From assembly GCA_934574045.1 (NCBI GenBank), contig CAKTMK010000042.1, positions 1 through 19,292 on the forward strand: a DNA stretch of 19,292 nt, in the 5' to 3' direction. The position numbers and the translations under genes are program-made. This DNA comes from an uncultured Oscillibacter sp. Its GTDB lineage: Bacteria > Bacillota > Clostridia > Oscillospirales > Oscillospiraceae. Under the pieces are notes generated by a model, which was not told the DNA's origin, made no database searches, and saw only the letters and a list, made by a program, of their open reading frames with translations. Of this stretch, positions 6,275-13,280 are shown in pieces. Position 1 is the first letter of the stretch; the number at the start of each line of letters is the position of its first letter.

Positions 6275-6493
6275 ATGCAGGAGCATATTTTAATACGTTA
6301 TGGTCAAGCCGTCCGAAAAGTGCGTCTTGAACAAGGTATTTCACAAGAAGAACTTGCAGATCGCTGTGGCTTACACCGTACATACATCAGTGATATTGAG
6401 CTTGGTAAGCGGAACTTGTCTTTAGAAAATATCGAACGGATAGCTATTTCGCTAAATAGGTCTTTATCCGAATTCTTTAAGGAGGTGGAGTAA
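6275..6493 (+). CDS. XRE-family controller (C) protein of the R-M system
   Basis: The 72-residue protein is a single helix-turn-helix domain of the Cro/C1 type: ISQEELADRCGLHRTYISDI (residues 22-41), then ELGKRNLSLENIERIAISLN. The length and sequence pattern match controller proteins of type II restriction-modification systems (C.PvuII/C.BclI/C.Esp1396I type), which bind upstream C-boxes as dimers. They delay nuclease expression until methylation is done. The ATG at 6275 follows GGGAGGTG. The nuclease gene begins 2 bases after its stop, so they are co-transcribed and probably coupled. The assignment rests on domain and context. Confidence 0.9.
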   Translation: MQEHILIRYGQAVRKVRLEQGISQEELADRCGLHRTYISDIELGKRNLSLENIERIAISLNRSLSEFFKEVE

Positions 6494-6495
6494 CT

Positions 6496-7338
6496 ATGCA
6501 AGCTTTTCCGGAGTTCATACATATGCCTACCGCCTTTTGGGCAATGATTAAATATGTTTCCGAAACATTGGGGTACACTGTCAGAGGACAAGGTATTGTC
6601 CGTACTTACTCCATAGATGAGATTGATGCTCTTGTGTCTCAAAACGGCATTGTTGTTGATTATGACACTGTTGAGATGGCAAAGCTGTACTTTGATATGC
6701 GTGCTGACTTGCTTAACAATGTTGTGCAGCATAATTTGATGAACGCCAATGAAGCAAGAGAAGCTTTTGAACATCTGCGTCCCCTGCACCGTAACAACAA
6801 CTTTCGGTGCAAACTCCCTATGAATAAGCAAAAGGGAGCTATGAAACAGGTAGCCTTCTTTACAGCAATCATAAATATTATTGCAGAAGATACTATACGT
6901 CATTCTTCCATTTTTGATGGCTCTCTTGGATTTAATGATGATCCCAGAGGACTGGTATATGTATTTGACGATAAAAACCATATTATTGGTGCATCTTCCA
7001 GACGTTTTGATGGTGCGTATCCAAATATTATCAATCCAAGAATAGTATGGGAAATCAAGGAATACTACTATGCAACAACATTTGGTAGTCGTGTCGCCGA
7101 TGGTGTTTATGAAACCCAATTAGACGGTTATGAGTTCAAGGACATATCGTATCGTTCTGGTAAGCTGATTACACATGTATTCTTTCTTGATGCCTATAAA
7201 ACATGGTGGGAAGATGGGAAATCCTATCTTTGCAGGATTATTGATATTCTCAACTCTGGCCTTGTTGATGAGGTTATTGTTGGTCGAGAAGTTTTCCACA
7301 GATGGCCAGAGTTGTTAGAGTCTATTATTGAAGAATAA
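6496..7338 (+). CDS. Putative type II restriction endonuclease, PD-(D/E)XK-like
   Basis: I do not recognise the 280-residue protein as a close relative of a characterised enzyme. Its place directly after a controller gene and opposite an adenine methyltransferase is the standard slot for the nuclease. A credible catalytic core is visible: D172 in RRFDGAYPN, then E186 and K188 in IVWEIKEYYY, giving D-(x13)-ExK at the end of a predicted strand. TTFGSRVADGVYETQLDG follows. The N-terminal 110 residues look helical and have no clear motif. The ribosome binding site GGAGGTGGAG lies at the end of the controller gene. It would cut unmethylated copies of the methyltransferase's site. Specificity is unknown. 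Confidence 0.75.
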   Translation: MQAFPEFIHMPTAFWAMIKYVSETLGYTVRGQGIVRTYSIDEIDALVSQNGIVVDYDTVEMAKLYFDMRADLLNNVVQHNLMNANEAREAFEHLRPLHRNNNFRCKLPMNKQKGAMKQVAFFTAIINIIAEDTIRHSSIFDGSLGFNDDPRGLVYVFDDKNHIIGASSRRFDGAYPNIINPRIVWEIKEYYYATTFGSRVADGVYETQLDGYEFKDISYRSGKLITHVFFLDAYKTWWEDGKSYLCRIIDILNSGLVDEVIVGREVFHRWPELLESIIEE

Positions 7339-7341
7339 GCA

Positions 7342-7380
7342 AAAGGATCAGAGGTCGGTTGACTTCTGATCCTTTCGTTT
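7342..7380. terminator. Bidirectional terminator between convergent genes
   Basis: AAAGGATCAGAGGTC and GACTTCTGATCCTTT form a 15-bp stem (one G-T pair) with a GGTT loop, flanked by A-rich and T-rich ends. It lies between the endonuclease stop and the stop of the convergent Eco57I-like remnant. Confidence 0.85.
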
Positions 7381-7822
7381 ACTCCATTGGTTTGATTGTC
7401 GTTTCAATGTGGTTAATTTCATCTTGGGTTAGACCGTACTTTTCATACAACAGTTGGTCTGTCCATGGATGGGAGAAATCCAGTAAGGGAACAAGCCTGT
7501 ACTGCTTATATGTCATATATGCAGAACCAACTAAACGGCTTATCAGAAATCTAATAAACTTTGTTTTCAAATACTCGGCGCAGTTGGTAGCCTGTTCCAT
7601 TGTATCAAAAGAAGATATAACCATGTAAGTTAGTGTACACACTTGGGCTGGTGACAGTATTTTGGGGTTGTTAATTACATTCAAAAGTCCACCTTCAGCA
7701 ACCAAAGCCATTCCACCATCCGCGTTAAGAGTTCCGGTTATAACATTGTATTTGTCAATCAGATCAATTCCCTTTGATATTTCATCTCGCTCAATATAGG
7801 CAGTTTCATCATAGGGTGCCGG
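7379..7822 (-). pseudogene. C-terminal remnant of an Eco57I-like restriction-modification enzyme
   Basis: The minus frame is open from about 7849 to the stop at 7379, but only the part from about 7822 looks like island sequence. Residues such as YIERDEISKGIDLIDKYNVI, LSPAQVCTLTYMVISSFD, AEYLKTKFIRFLISRL, RLVPLLDFSHPWTDQLLYEK and YGLTQDEINHIETTIKPME match the conserved C-terminal end of Eco57I-type methylase/endonuclease proteins. These are normally many hundreds of residues long. No methyltransferase motifs, start codon or ribosome binding site remain. Upstream it runs into a GC-rich hairpin at 7814-7844. It is best read as a decayed or truncated older system, or as the end of a gene cut by recombination at the island edge. 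Confidence 0.7.
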
Positions 7823-7844
7823 CTCCCTCTGGGCGCCGGTGCCC
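7814..7844. other. Hairpin at the right island junction
   Basis: GGGTGCCGGC pairs with GCGCCGGTGCCC (10 bp, two G-T pairs) around an 11-base loop. A pyrimidine-rich TGTCTTTATTC follows on the plus strand. It lies where AT-rich sequence gives way to GC-rich sequence. It may be a terminator or the edge of a repeat. Confidence 0.5.
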
Positions 7845-7849
7845 TGTCT

Positions 7850-8237
7850 TTATTCTCTGTACTTTTCCAGAAAACACGCGCCGGGTGCTTTTTCCCGCCC
7901 GGTCCTTCCGGCGAACGGTCTCCCCATGACCGGATAAAAGCGGAGCTGCAATGCAGCTCCGCTTTTTCTGCGGAAATCTGCCCGCTTTTCCCGCCCGCGC
8001 GGCGGACGAACGACGCCGGATATCCGTGTTCCGGCGCGATCAAGCTCGCAGGCGAAGCCAAAAGCGCGGCGGCGAGGCCTCTCCAGTGGATATGTGCCGG
8101 ACAGACCCGCCGTATGGAAATGCGGCGGTCCTGCTTCTACGGTTCTCCGGCAGGACGGCAGGAAGGCGGACGCAACGGAGAAGGCTCCGTGAATCGCCCT
8201 CCTGCGCCGTCTGCCGCCGCGGACGGAAAACGAGGAA
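7850..8237. other. GC-rich non-coding region with several hairpins
   Basis: No frame here has protein-like sequence with a start and ribosome binding site. It contains the terminator at 7936-7967, a loose CGCCGG...CCGGCG stem near 8013-8036, and CCGCCGTAT-GGAA-ATGCGGCGG (8107-8128, one G-T pair). It may be degraded host DNA left by island insertion or a block of intergenic repeats. Confidence 0.5.
7936..7967. terminator. Strong bidirectional terminator
   Basis: AAAAGCGGAGCTGC pairs exactly with GCAGCTCCGCTTTT, with a very short loop and T-rich ends in both directions. No intact gene ends beside it, which suggests a deleted neighbour. Confidence 0.85.
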
Positions 8238-8267
8238 GCTCCCGTCCCGCTTTCGCGGGGCGGGAGC
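8238..8267 (-). terminator. Terminator of the Bce-type operon
   Basis: GCTCCCGTCCCGC and GCGGGGCGGGAGC form a 13-bp stem (one G-T pair) with a TTTC loop, 15 bases after the permease stop. The minus-strand tail TTCCTCGTTTTCC is pyrimidine-rich. Confidence 0.8.
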
Positions 8268-8281
8268 CTTGCATCATCGGA

Positions 8282-10282
8282 TCACCAGCGGACCAGCTTA
8301 TAGTAAACTCCGGCGGTGGCGCGGTACACCAGCGCGTAGACCCCGGCAAACACGGCCAGCGTCCCCAGCGTGCACCACAGTGTCAGCATCGCGTTGTGCA
8401 GGGAAAAGAGCATCAGCAGCCGGGTCATCAGGCCGAAGTCGAACGCGACGTGGACCGCCGCCGCCAGCAGCGGCGCAAAAAAGACCACCCGCAGCTGGGA
8501 ATTGACGGAGCGGCGCACCATCTCCGGCTCCATGCCTACTTTCTGCATCACCAGATAGCGCTCCCGGTCCTCATAGCCCTCGGAGATCTGCTTGTAGTAA
8601 ATAATGAGCACCGCGGCCATCAGAAAAATCAGTCCCAGAAACACACCCAAGAAGAAAAATCCGCCGTTGAGCGCGTAATATTCCTCGCCAAAGCTCTCCC
8701 GTGTCTCTAAATTCAGAAACGCCCAGCTCCCCAAGTCGGCGGAAGCGACCTCCTCCTCTGTCTGCTCCACGCCGTCGGCCGTCAGTCCCTCCACGGACCA
8801 GAAGCCCTGCCACGTCATCGGCTTTGCGCTGCCGCCCAGCGCGGCCCGCTGTCCGTCATACAGCGCGGCGAGGTCGTCTCCGTTCATCACAAGATACCAG
8901 ACCTCCAGCGCGGACTGGCAGAACTGCCGCGGCGCGGGATATGCTTCGTCCCCGGCCTGTCCGCTCAGGGAAAGCGTCTGCCCGCCGGGAAAGCGGAAGG
9001 TCAGATCTGTCTGGACGGGCCTTCCGCCGCGGTACATCCGCGCCTGCCCCGCGGCCAGCTCCGGCGCGGACGCGCCGGTCAGGGCGGCGTAATCCTCCGC
9101 GCTCATGGCGCACAGCGAGACGCTGGCCGTGGAGAGAAAGCGCCGGATCCCCAGCGCGCCGTCCTCCTCGGCGGCAAACAGCTCCAGAAAGCGATAGGAC
9201 GGCATTGCTTCGGCGGAAAGGCCCCGGCGTTCCAGCGCGCCGGTCAGGGCGGCGGACATGGCGTCCTCGTCAAAGGTGCCCCGCTCCGGGAAATACCCCG
9301 CCTCCGCCCGCAGCTCGACGGGGAACTGAAGGTCCAGCGTCTCCTCGCTGCCCAGATACAGCGCCAGCGTGCCGGAGACCATCACCAGCACCATGGTGGA
9401 CAGGATGCAGATGTTGGCAAGGCCCTCGGCGTTGCGCTTCATGCGGTGCAGCATCCCGGACACGCCGATGAAGTGATCCGTGCGGTAATAGTAGCGCCGG
9501 TTGGCGCGCAGCGCCTTGAGCACGGCGATGCTCACCGCGGAAAACATGCAGTACGTCCCCACGATCACCAGCGCCACCGCTATAAAGTAGAGCGAGAGCG
9601 CTGCCGTGGCAGTGCGGGTGGTGAGGGCGATGGCATAGCCCGCGCCCAGCGTGATCACGCCCAGCGCCGCCGTGAACCAGCGGGTCTTTGGCTCCCGCTC
9701 GCCGGCGCCGCCCTCCCGCAGGAGCTGCGCCGGGTCCTGCACATGGATGCGCCGCAGGTCCAGCAGCAGGTTCACCAGCAGCACCGCGCCGAAAAACGCC
9801 GCCGTGACCCCCAGCGAGGACCACGAGACGTAAAACCCGAAGCAGGAGGGCAGCCGCATCATGCGGCACAGCAGCAGCGCCGCCAGCTTCTGCAGCAGCA
9901 GTCCCACGAGGAAGCCGCCGCCCACGCCCGCGAGAAAGGTGTACAGCGTCTCAAAGCCCAGCATGGCGGCGATGTGCCGCTTGCCCATGCCCAGCACATT
10001 GTATAGCCCCAGCTCCTTTTTGCGCCGCTTCATGAGAAAGCTGTTGGTATACAGCAGGAAGATGACCGAAAACAGCCCCAGCACCACGATGCCCATATAC
10101 ATGAACATCTGCAAATAGGCATACCGGGTGGAGCTGGGCAGATCCGGCGCGTGAGCCAGAGCGTTGACGATGTAAAATGCCGCCGCCGTGCCCACCACCG
10201 TCAGCAGGTACGGCCCGTAGAACCGGCGGCTGCGCAGCAGGTTCGTCAGCGCCATGCGGGGATAGAAGCCGCCCTTACGCAT
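8282..10282 (-). CDS. bceB: BceB-type ABC transporter permease (FtsX-like)
   Basis: The product, about 666 residues, opens with RMALTNLLRSRRFYGPYLL, the usual start of BceB/VraG permeases. It has about ten membrane segments: one near residues 17-40, FtsX-like blocks around 55-300, and three at the C-terminus. A large extracellular domain lies at about 325-550 between TMVLVMVSGTLALYLG and FFFLGVFLGLIFLMAAVLII. Such permeases remove or shield cell-wall-active peptides (bacitracin, lantibiotics, defensins) with a BceA ATPase. They also pass the flux signal to a BceS kinase. I chose ATG 10282, which has AAGGCGGTGAG upstream; GTG 10291 is an alternative. It overlaps the ATPase stop. The actual peptide is not predictable. 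Confidence 0.92.
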   Translation of the reverse strand: MRKGGFYPRMALTNLLRSRRFYGPYLLTVVGTAAAFYIVNALAHAPDLPSSTRYAYLQMFMYMGIVVLGLFSVIFLLYTNSFLMKRRKKELGLYNVLGMGKRHIAAMLGFETLYTFLAGVGGGFLVGLLLQKLAALLLCRMMRLPSCFGFYVSWSSLGVTAAFFGAVLLVNLLLDLRRIHVQDPAQLLREGGAGEREPKTRWFTAALGVITLGAGYAIALTTRTATAALSLYFIAVALVIVGTYCMFSAVSIAVLKALRANRRYYYRTDHFIGVSGMLHRMKRNAEGLANICILSTMVLVMVSGTLALYLGSEETLDLQFPVELRAEAGYFPERGTFDEDAMSAALTGALERRGLSAEAMPSYRFLELFAAEEDGALGIRRFLSTASVSLCAMSAEDYAALTGASAPELAAGQARMYRGGRPVQTDLTFRFPGGQTLSLSGQAGDEAYPAPRQFCQSALEVWYLVMNGDDLAALYDGQRAALGGSAKPMTWQGFWSVEGLTADGVEQTEEEVASADLGSWAFLNLETRESFGEEYYALNGGFFFLGVFLGLIFLMAAVLIIYYKQISEGYEDRERYLVMQKVGMEPEMVRRSVNSQLRVVFFAPLLAAAVHVAFDFGLMTRLLMLFSLHNAMLTLWCTLGTLAVFAGVYALVYRATAGVYYKLVRW

Positions 10283-11042
10283 GAAGCTCACCGCCTTGCG
10301 CCAGCACCGTCAGCGTGTCGGAAATGCGGCCGAACTGGACCTCCTGCGTGTTCTCGCCCCGGTAGAGCTGGTGATACACCTCGCCGTCCCGCAGGAACAG
10401 GACCCGCCGGGCGTGGCTGGCGGCCTTGACGGAGTGGGTCACCATCAGGATGGTCTGGCCCCCGGCGTTGATCTGCCCAAAGAGATCCAGAAGCTGGTCC
10501 GCCGCCCGGGAATCCAGCGCGCCGGTGGGTTCGTCCGCCAGAACGATCTGAGGTGCGGTGATGAGCGCCCGCGCCACGGCGCAGCGCTGCTTCTGCCCGC
10601 CGGAGACCTCGTAGGGGAACTTCTCCAGCAGCGGCTCGATCTCCAGCCGCTGCGCCAGCGGCCGGAGCGCCCGCTCCATCTCGGGATACTCCCGCCCGGC
10701 CAGCACCAGCGGCAGCAGGATGTTGTCCTTCAGGGAAAACGTGTCCAGCAGGTTGAAGTCCTGAAACACGAAGCCCAGATGGGTCCGGCGGAAGGCGGCC
10801 ATGTCCTTCTCCCGGATGTCCGAGAGCGCCCGCCCGTTGAGCAGCACCTCGCCCGACGTGGGGCGGTCCAGCGCCGCGAGAATGTTCAAAAGGGTGGTCT
10901 TTCCGGAGCCGGACTCGCCCATGATGGCCACGTACTCCCCCGGCTCCACCGAGAAATTGACGTTTTTCAGCGCCTCCACCTGATTTCCGCCGAAGCGGGT
11001 GGTATAGATCTTTTGAAGATGGGATACTTCCAGAAGCGGCAT
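10275..11042 (-). CDS. bceA: BceA-type ABC transporter ATP-binding protein
   Basis: This 255-residue ATPase starts MPLLEVSHLQKIY after AAGGAGGAA; an upstream in-frame start at 11072 is not supported by a ribosome binding site. Motifs in order are Walker A GESGSGKT (42-49), Q-loop FVFQDFNLLD (Q94), signature VSGGQKQR (146-153), Walker B IVLADEP (166-172) and switch His in MVTHS (H203). It belongs to the MacB/LolD/BceA class of ATPases that drive FtsX-like permeases. It energises the permease encoded directly downstream and lies under the operator at 11130-11143. Its stop overlaps the permease start, so synthesis is coupled. Confidence 0.96.
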   Translation of the reverse strand: MPLLEVSHLQKIYTTRFGGNQVEALKNVNFSVEPGEYVAIMGESGSGKTTLLNILAALDRPTSGEVLLNGRALSDIREKDMAAFRRTHLGFVFQDFNLLDTFSLKDNILLPLVLAGREYPEMERALRPLAQRLEIEPLLEKFPYEVSGGQKQRCAVARALITAPQIVLADEPTGALDSRAADQLLDLFGQINAGGQTILMVTHSVKAASHARRVLFLRDGEVYHQLYRGENTQEVQFGRISDTLTVLAQGGELHA

Positions 11043-11118
11043 ATCAAAATTCCTCCTTATCCATGCTCCCATCTTACCCCCGCGGGGACGGGCGTGCCAT
11101 CTATCGGGCTTACGTTTT

Positions 11119-11154
11119 CGCCCGGAACCTTACAGTTTTGTAAGGTTCCGGGCG
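11119..11154 (-). promoter_or_regulatory. BceR-type operator upstream of bceA, within a perfect 15-bp palindrome
   Basis: TTACA-GTTT-TGTAA (11130-11143) matches the known BceR-family operator TnACA-N4-TGTAA exactly. It sits inside a longer perfect inverted repeat, CGCCCGGAACCTTAC and GTAAGGTTCCGGGCG (11119-11133, 11140-11154). It lies just after the kinase stop and about 88 bases before bceA, so the regulator encoded at 12146 should bind here to induce bceAB. The same stem could terminate the regulator-kinase transcript, although the T run is poor. Confidence 0.8.
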
Positions 11155-11158
11155 GCGC

Positions 11159-12142
11159 TCACTCCGTTTCCAGCCGTCCGTCATGGAGCAGCAGGCGGAC
11201 GATGGTCCCCTCCCCGGGACGGGATGACACGGTGATCCCGTGGCCCAGTCCGGTCAGCACCCGGCGGCAGAGGTACAGGCCCATGCCGGTGGCCCTGCGG
11301 TCCTCCCGGCCGTTGCAGCCCGTGAAGCCCTTTTCAAAGATCCGGGGCAGATCCTCGGACCGGATGCCGATGCCGCTGTCCGCGATCACCAGCGTCTCCC
11401 CGTCCGGATAGATGCGGACCCTGCCGCCCTCCGGCGTGTATTTTACCGCGTTGGAGAGGAGCTGGCCGATCACAAAGCCCAGCCACTTTTCATCCGTCAG
11501 GACCGTGCGGCCCGTCTCCCGGAAGTCCAGCGTCAGCTTTTTCAGGATGAACAGCCGGGCGTACCGCCGCAGCGCCCCGCGCACGACCTCATCCAGCCCG
11601 CACCGGCGCAGCACGTAATCCGTGGACTCGCTGTCCAGCCGCAGATAGCTCAGCGCCATCTGCACGTATTCCTCGATCTTCAAAAGCTCCGCCGCCAGCG
11701 CCTCCCGGTCCGGCTCCCCGCCGGACTGAAGCAGCAGCCGCCCCGCCGCGATGGGCGTTTTGATCTGGTGCGCCCAGAGGGTGTAATCCTCCAGCAGCTC
11801 CTGCCGCCGCGCCTCGCTCCGGGCCAGCAGGCGCGCCCGGTGGCCGCACACGGCCCGCAGCAGCGCCTGATAATCTTCCTCCAGCATCCCCCGGGCCGGC
11901 GGCAGGGGCAGCACCGTCTCGTTCACCGCGTCCAGCAGGCGGCGCAGCTCCCGGTGGCGGCGGGCAAAGCCCGCGTACCCCGCGGCAAAGACCGCCAGCC
12001 CCAGCGCGGCGCACAGCAGCGCCGCGTATCCCACCGCCGCGGCAGGATAGCCGTACAGCGCCACCACGGCGGCGAAGACCGCGGCGCACGACGCCAGAAA
12101 CAGCCCCGTGCGGCGCTGGCGGCGGATATACTCCAGCAGCAT
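11159..12142 (-). CDS. bceS: BceS-type intramembrane-sensing histidine kinase
   Basis: The 327-residue kinase has two close membrane helices (about 13-32 and 36-56) with almost no outside loop. This is the hallmark of Firmicutes intramembrane-sensing kinases that read their stimulus through the ABC permease. A coiled linker leads to the H-box LWAHQIKTPIAA (phospho-His H125). The catalytic domain follows with N-box GQLLSNAVKYT, G1 box IADSGIGI, F-box PRIFEKGFTG and G2 box GMGLYL. It starts 3 bases after the regulator stop, so the two are one transcript. The family is secure; the exact inducer is unknown. Confidence 0.94.
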   Translation of the reverse strand: MLLEYIRRQRRTGLFLASCAAVFAAVVALYGYPAAAVGYAALLCAALGLAVFAAGYAGFARRHRELRRLLDAVNETVLPLPPARGMLEEDYQALLRAVCGHRARLLARSEARRQELLEDYTLWAHQIKTPIAAGRLLLQSGGEPDREALAAELLKIEEYVQMALSYLRLDSESTDYVLRRCGLDEVVRGALRRYARLFILKKLTLDFRETGRTVLTDEKWLGFVIGQLLSNAVKYTPEGGRVRIYPDGETLVIADSGIGIRSEDLPRIFEKGFTGCNGREDRRATGMGLYLCRRVLTGLGHGITVSSRPGEGTIVRLLLHDGRLETE

Positions 12143-12145
12143 CCC

Positions 12146-12829
12146 TCAGCCCTCCGTCAGATAGCCCGCGCCCTTTTTCGTGCGGATCAGGTCCTCCAGA
12201 CCCGCGGTGCGCAGCTTGCGGCGCAGGCGGGCAATGTTCACCGTCAGCGTGTTCTCGTCCACGAACGCGTCGGACTCCCACAGCCGGGTCATCAGGCTCT
12301 CCCGGCTGACCACCCGGCCCCGGTTCTCCAGCAGCATCTGCAAGATCTTCAATTCGTTCCACGTCAGCTCCAGCTTCGTCTCCCCGGCGCTCAGCGTTCC
12401 ATCCGACACGTTGAGCACGCCGCCGCCGCAGGACATCACCTGCGCGGCGGGACCGGCGAAGTCATACGCCCGGCGCACCAGCGCCTGCACCTTGGCGGAG
12501 AGGACCGCCAGATCGAAGGGCTTGGCCAGAAAATCGTCCCCGCCCATGTTCATGGCCATGATCTGGTTCATGTTGTCCGCGGCGGAGGAGATGAACAGGA
12601 TCGGGACCTGCGAGAGCTTTCGGATCTCCGCGCACCAGTAGTATCCGTTGAAAAACGGCAGCGACACGTCCAGCAGCACCAGCTGCGCCTGAGATGCGGC
12701 GAACTCCGCCGTCACGTTCTGAAAGTCCCTGACGCACACCGGCCGGTGGCCCCAGCTTTTCAGGTGCTCCGCCATGGCCCCGGCGATCACCGGGTCGTCC
12801 TCCACGATCAAAATTCGGCAGCCGTTCAT
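12146..12829 (-). CDS. bceR: BceR-type response regulator (OmpR/PhoB family)
   Basis: The 227-residue protein has a receiver domain (about 4-118) with the acidic pocket EDD (10-12), phospho-acceptor D54 in LLDVSLPFFNG, and K103 in LAKPF. A winged helix follows (about 130-225), with WNELKILQMLLENRG, SRESLMTRLW and the recognition segment NTLTVNIARLRRKL. The length and the DVSLPFFNGYYWC pattern fit BceR-like regulators. It should be phosphorylated by the next-door kinase and activate bceAB through the operator at 11130-11143. The ATG at 12829 follows GGAGGGAGAGG. Confidence 0.95.
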   Translation of the reverse strand: MNGCRILIVEDDPVIAGAMAEHLKSWGHRPVCVRDFQNVTAEFAASQAQLVLLDVSLPFFNGYYWCAEIRKLSQVPILFISSAADNMNQIMAMNMGGDDFLAKPFDLAVLSAKVQALVRRAYDFAGPAAQVMSCGGGVLNVSDGTLSAGETKLELTWNELKILQMLLENRGRVVSRESLMTRLWESDAFVDENTLTVNIARLRRKLRTAGLEDLIRTKKGAGYLTEG

Positions 12830-12861
12830 CCTACCTCTCCCTCCGCTTTCGTATGCGTCCT

Positions 12862-12890
12862 ATTATAGCGCGTTCCCCTTTTCTGCGCAA
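12862..12890 (-). promoter_or_regulatory. Promoter of the regulator-kinase genes
   Basis: On the minus strand TTGCGC (12890-12885), a 17-base spacer and a perfect TATAAT (12867-12862) lie about 35 bases before the response regulator start. No BceR-type operator is seen here, so this promoter is probably constitutive. Confidence 0.7.
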
Positions 12891-12960
12891 TGCCGTCCCG
12901 GACGGGGCGGGGCGGGCGGAAGTTTGTGGAATATTTCCCGCCCGGGCGGAAAAATCGCTC

Positions 12961-12989
12961 TTGAATCCGGCGGGCAAAGATGGTATGAT
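12961..12989 (+). promoter_or_regulatory. Sigma-A promoter of the dap operon
   Basis: TTGAAT (12961-12966), a 17-base spacer and TATGAT (12984-12989) place the transcription start just before the riboswitch at 13000. Confidence 0.8.
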
Positions 12990-12999
12990 GTTCTCCAAT

Positions 13000-13153
13000 G
13001 ATAGAGGCGCGGATGAGACGGCGCTGCGGGAGCCGACGGGCAGAGAACGCAGCGGAAGCGATTCCGCCGAACCGGGACGGCAGGTATGCCGCTTCGGTGG
13101 GGCCGGGGAGAACATCTCCGGGACTGTCCGCGGGGGACCGCGGGGGCGCTATC
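13000..13153 (+). ncRNA. Lysine riboswitch (L-box)
   Basis: The element opens with GATAGAGGCGC and closes with the complementary GCGCTATC (P1 helix). In between are the conserved L-box blocks in order: GGAAGCGATTCCGCCGAA, then CCGGGGAGAACATCTCCGG and ACTGTC before the last hairpin CCGCGGGGGACCGCGG. It precedes a terminator and dapA, the expected target. Lysine binding should favour the terminator and shut off dapA-dapB-dapH. Some core positions in the P2 region (the usual AGTA block) are not obvious and may be variant. The whole is GC-rich for this class. Confidence 0.88.
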
Positions 13154-13210
13154 TGCTCACAGGGTACTCCACACAGCGCGCGTTCCGGCGCCTTTGCGTG
13201 GAAGCGATTG

Positions 13211-13243
13211 TCGGTAGAGAGCGTTTTCTCTACCGATTTTTTT
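13211..13243 (+). terminator. Riboswitch-controlled terminator before dapA
   Basis: TCGGTAGAGA and TCTCTACCGA form a perfect 10-bp stem with a 6-base loop, followed by seven T. It stands between the aptamer and dapA, and is the expression platform of the lysine riboswitch. Confidence 0.9.
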
Positions 13244-13280
13244 GTTGCACCGCACAAAATAAACGTATGGAGGAAACACT

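Larger units (their letters stand above)
5228..7815. mobile_element. AT-rich defence island (restriction-modification cargo)
   Basis: This block differs sharply from its GC-rich flanks in base and codon use. It carries a methyltransferase, controller, endonuclease and an Eco57I-like remnant. It interrupts a surface-protein gene on the left and abuts a hairpin-rich GC block on the right. No integrase, transposase or convincing target duplication is visible, so the entry mechanism is unknown. The edges share only a weak CCGG..CTCCCT likeness (near 5214-5222 and 7820-7828). Horizontal acquisition is inferred from composition and content. Confidence 0.65.

Noticed and set aside
7759..8061. Minus-strand frame of 100 codons crossing the island junction
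   Set aside because: It is in a different frame from the Eco57I-like remnant and reads through a strong terminator; no motif.
7951..8710. Plus-strand frames of 184 and 198 codons
   Set aside because: They run through a terminator and hairpins and then antisense to the permease; the sequence is not protein-like.
11240..12868. Plus-strand open frame of 542 codons
   Set aside because: Gln/Arg/Pro/His-rich shadow of the histidine kinase and response regulator, both of which have complete motif sets.
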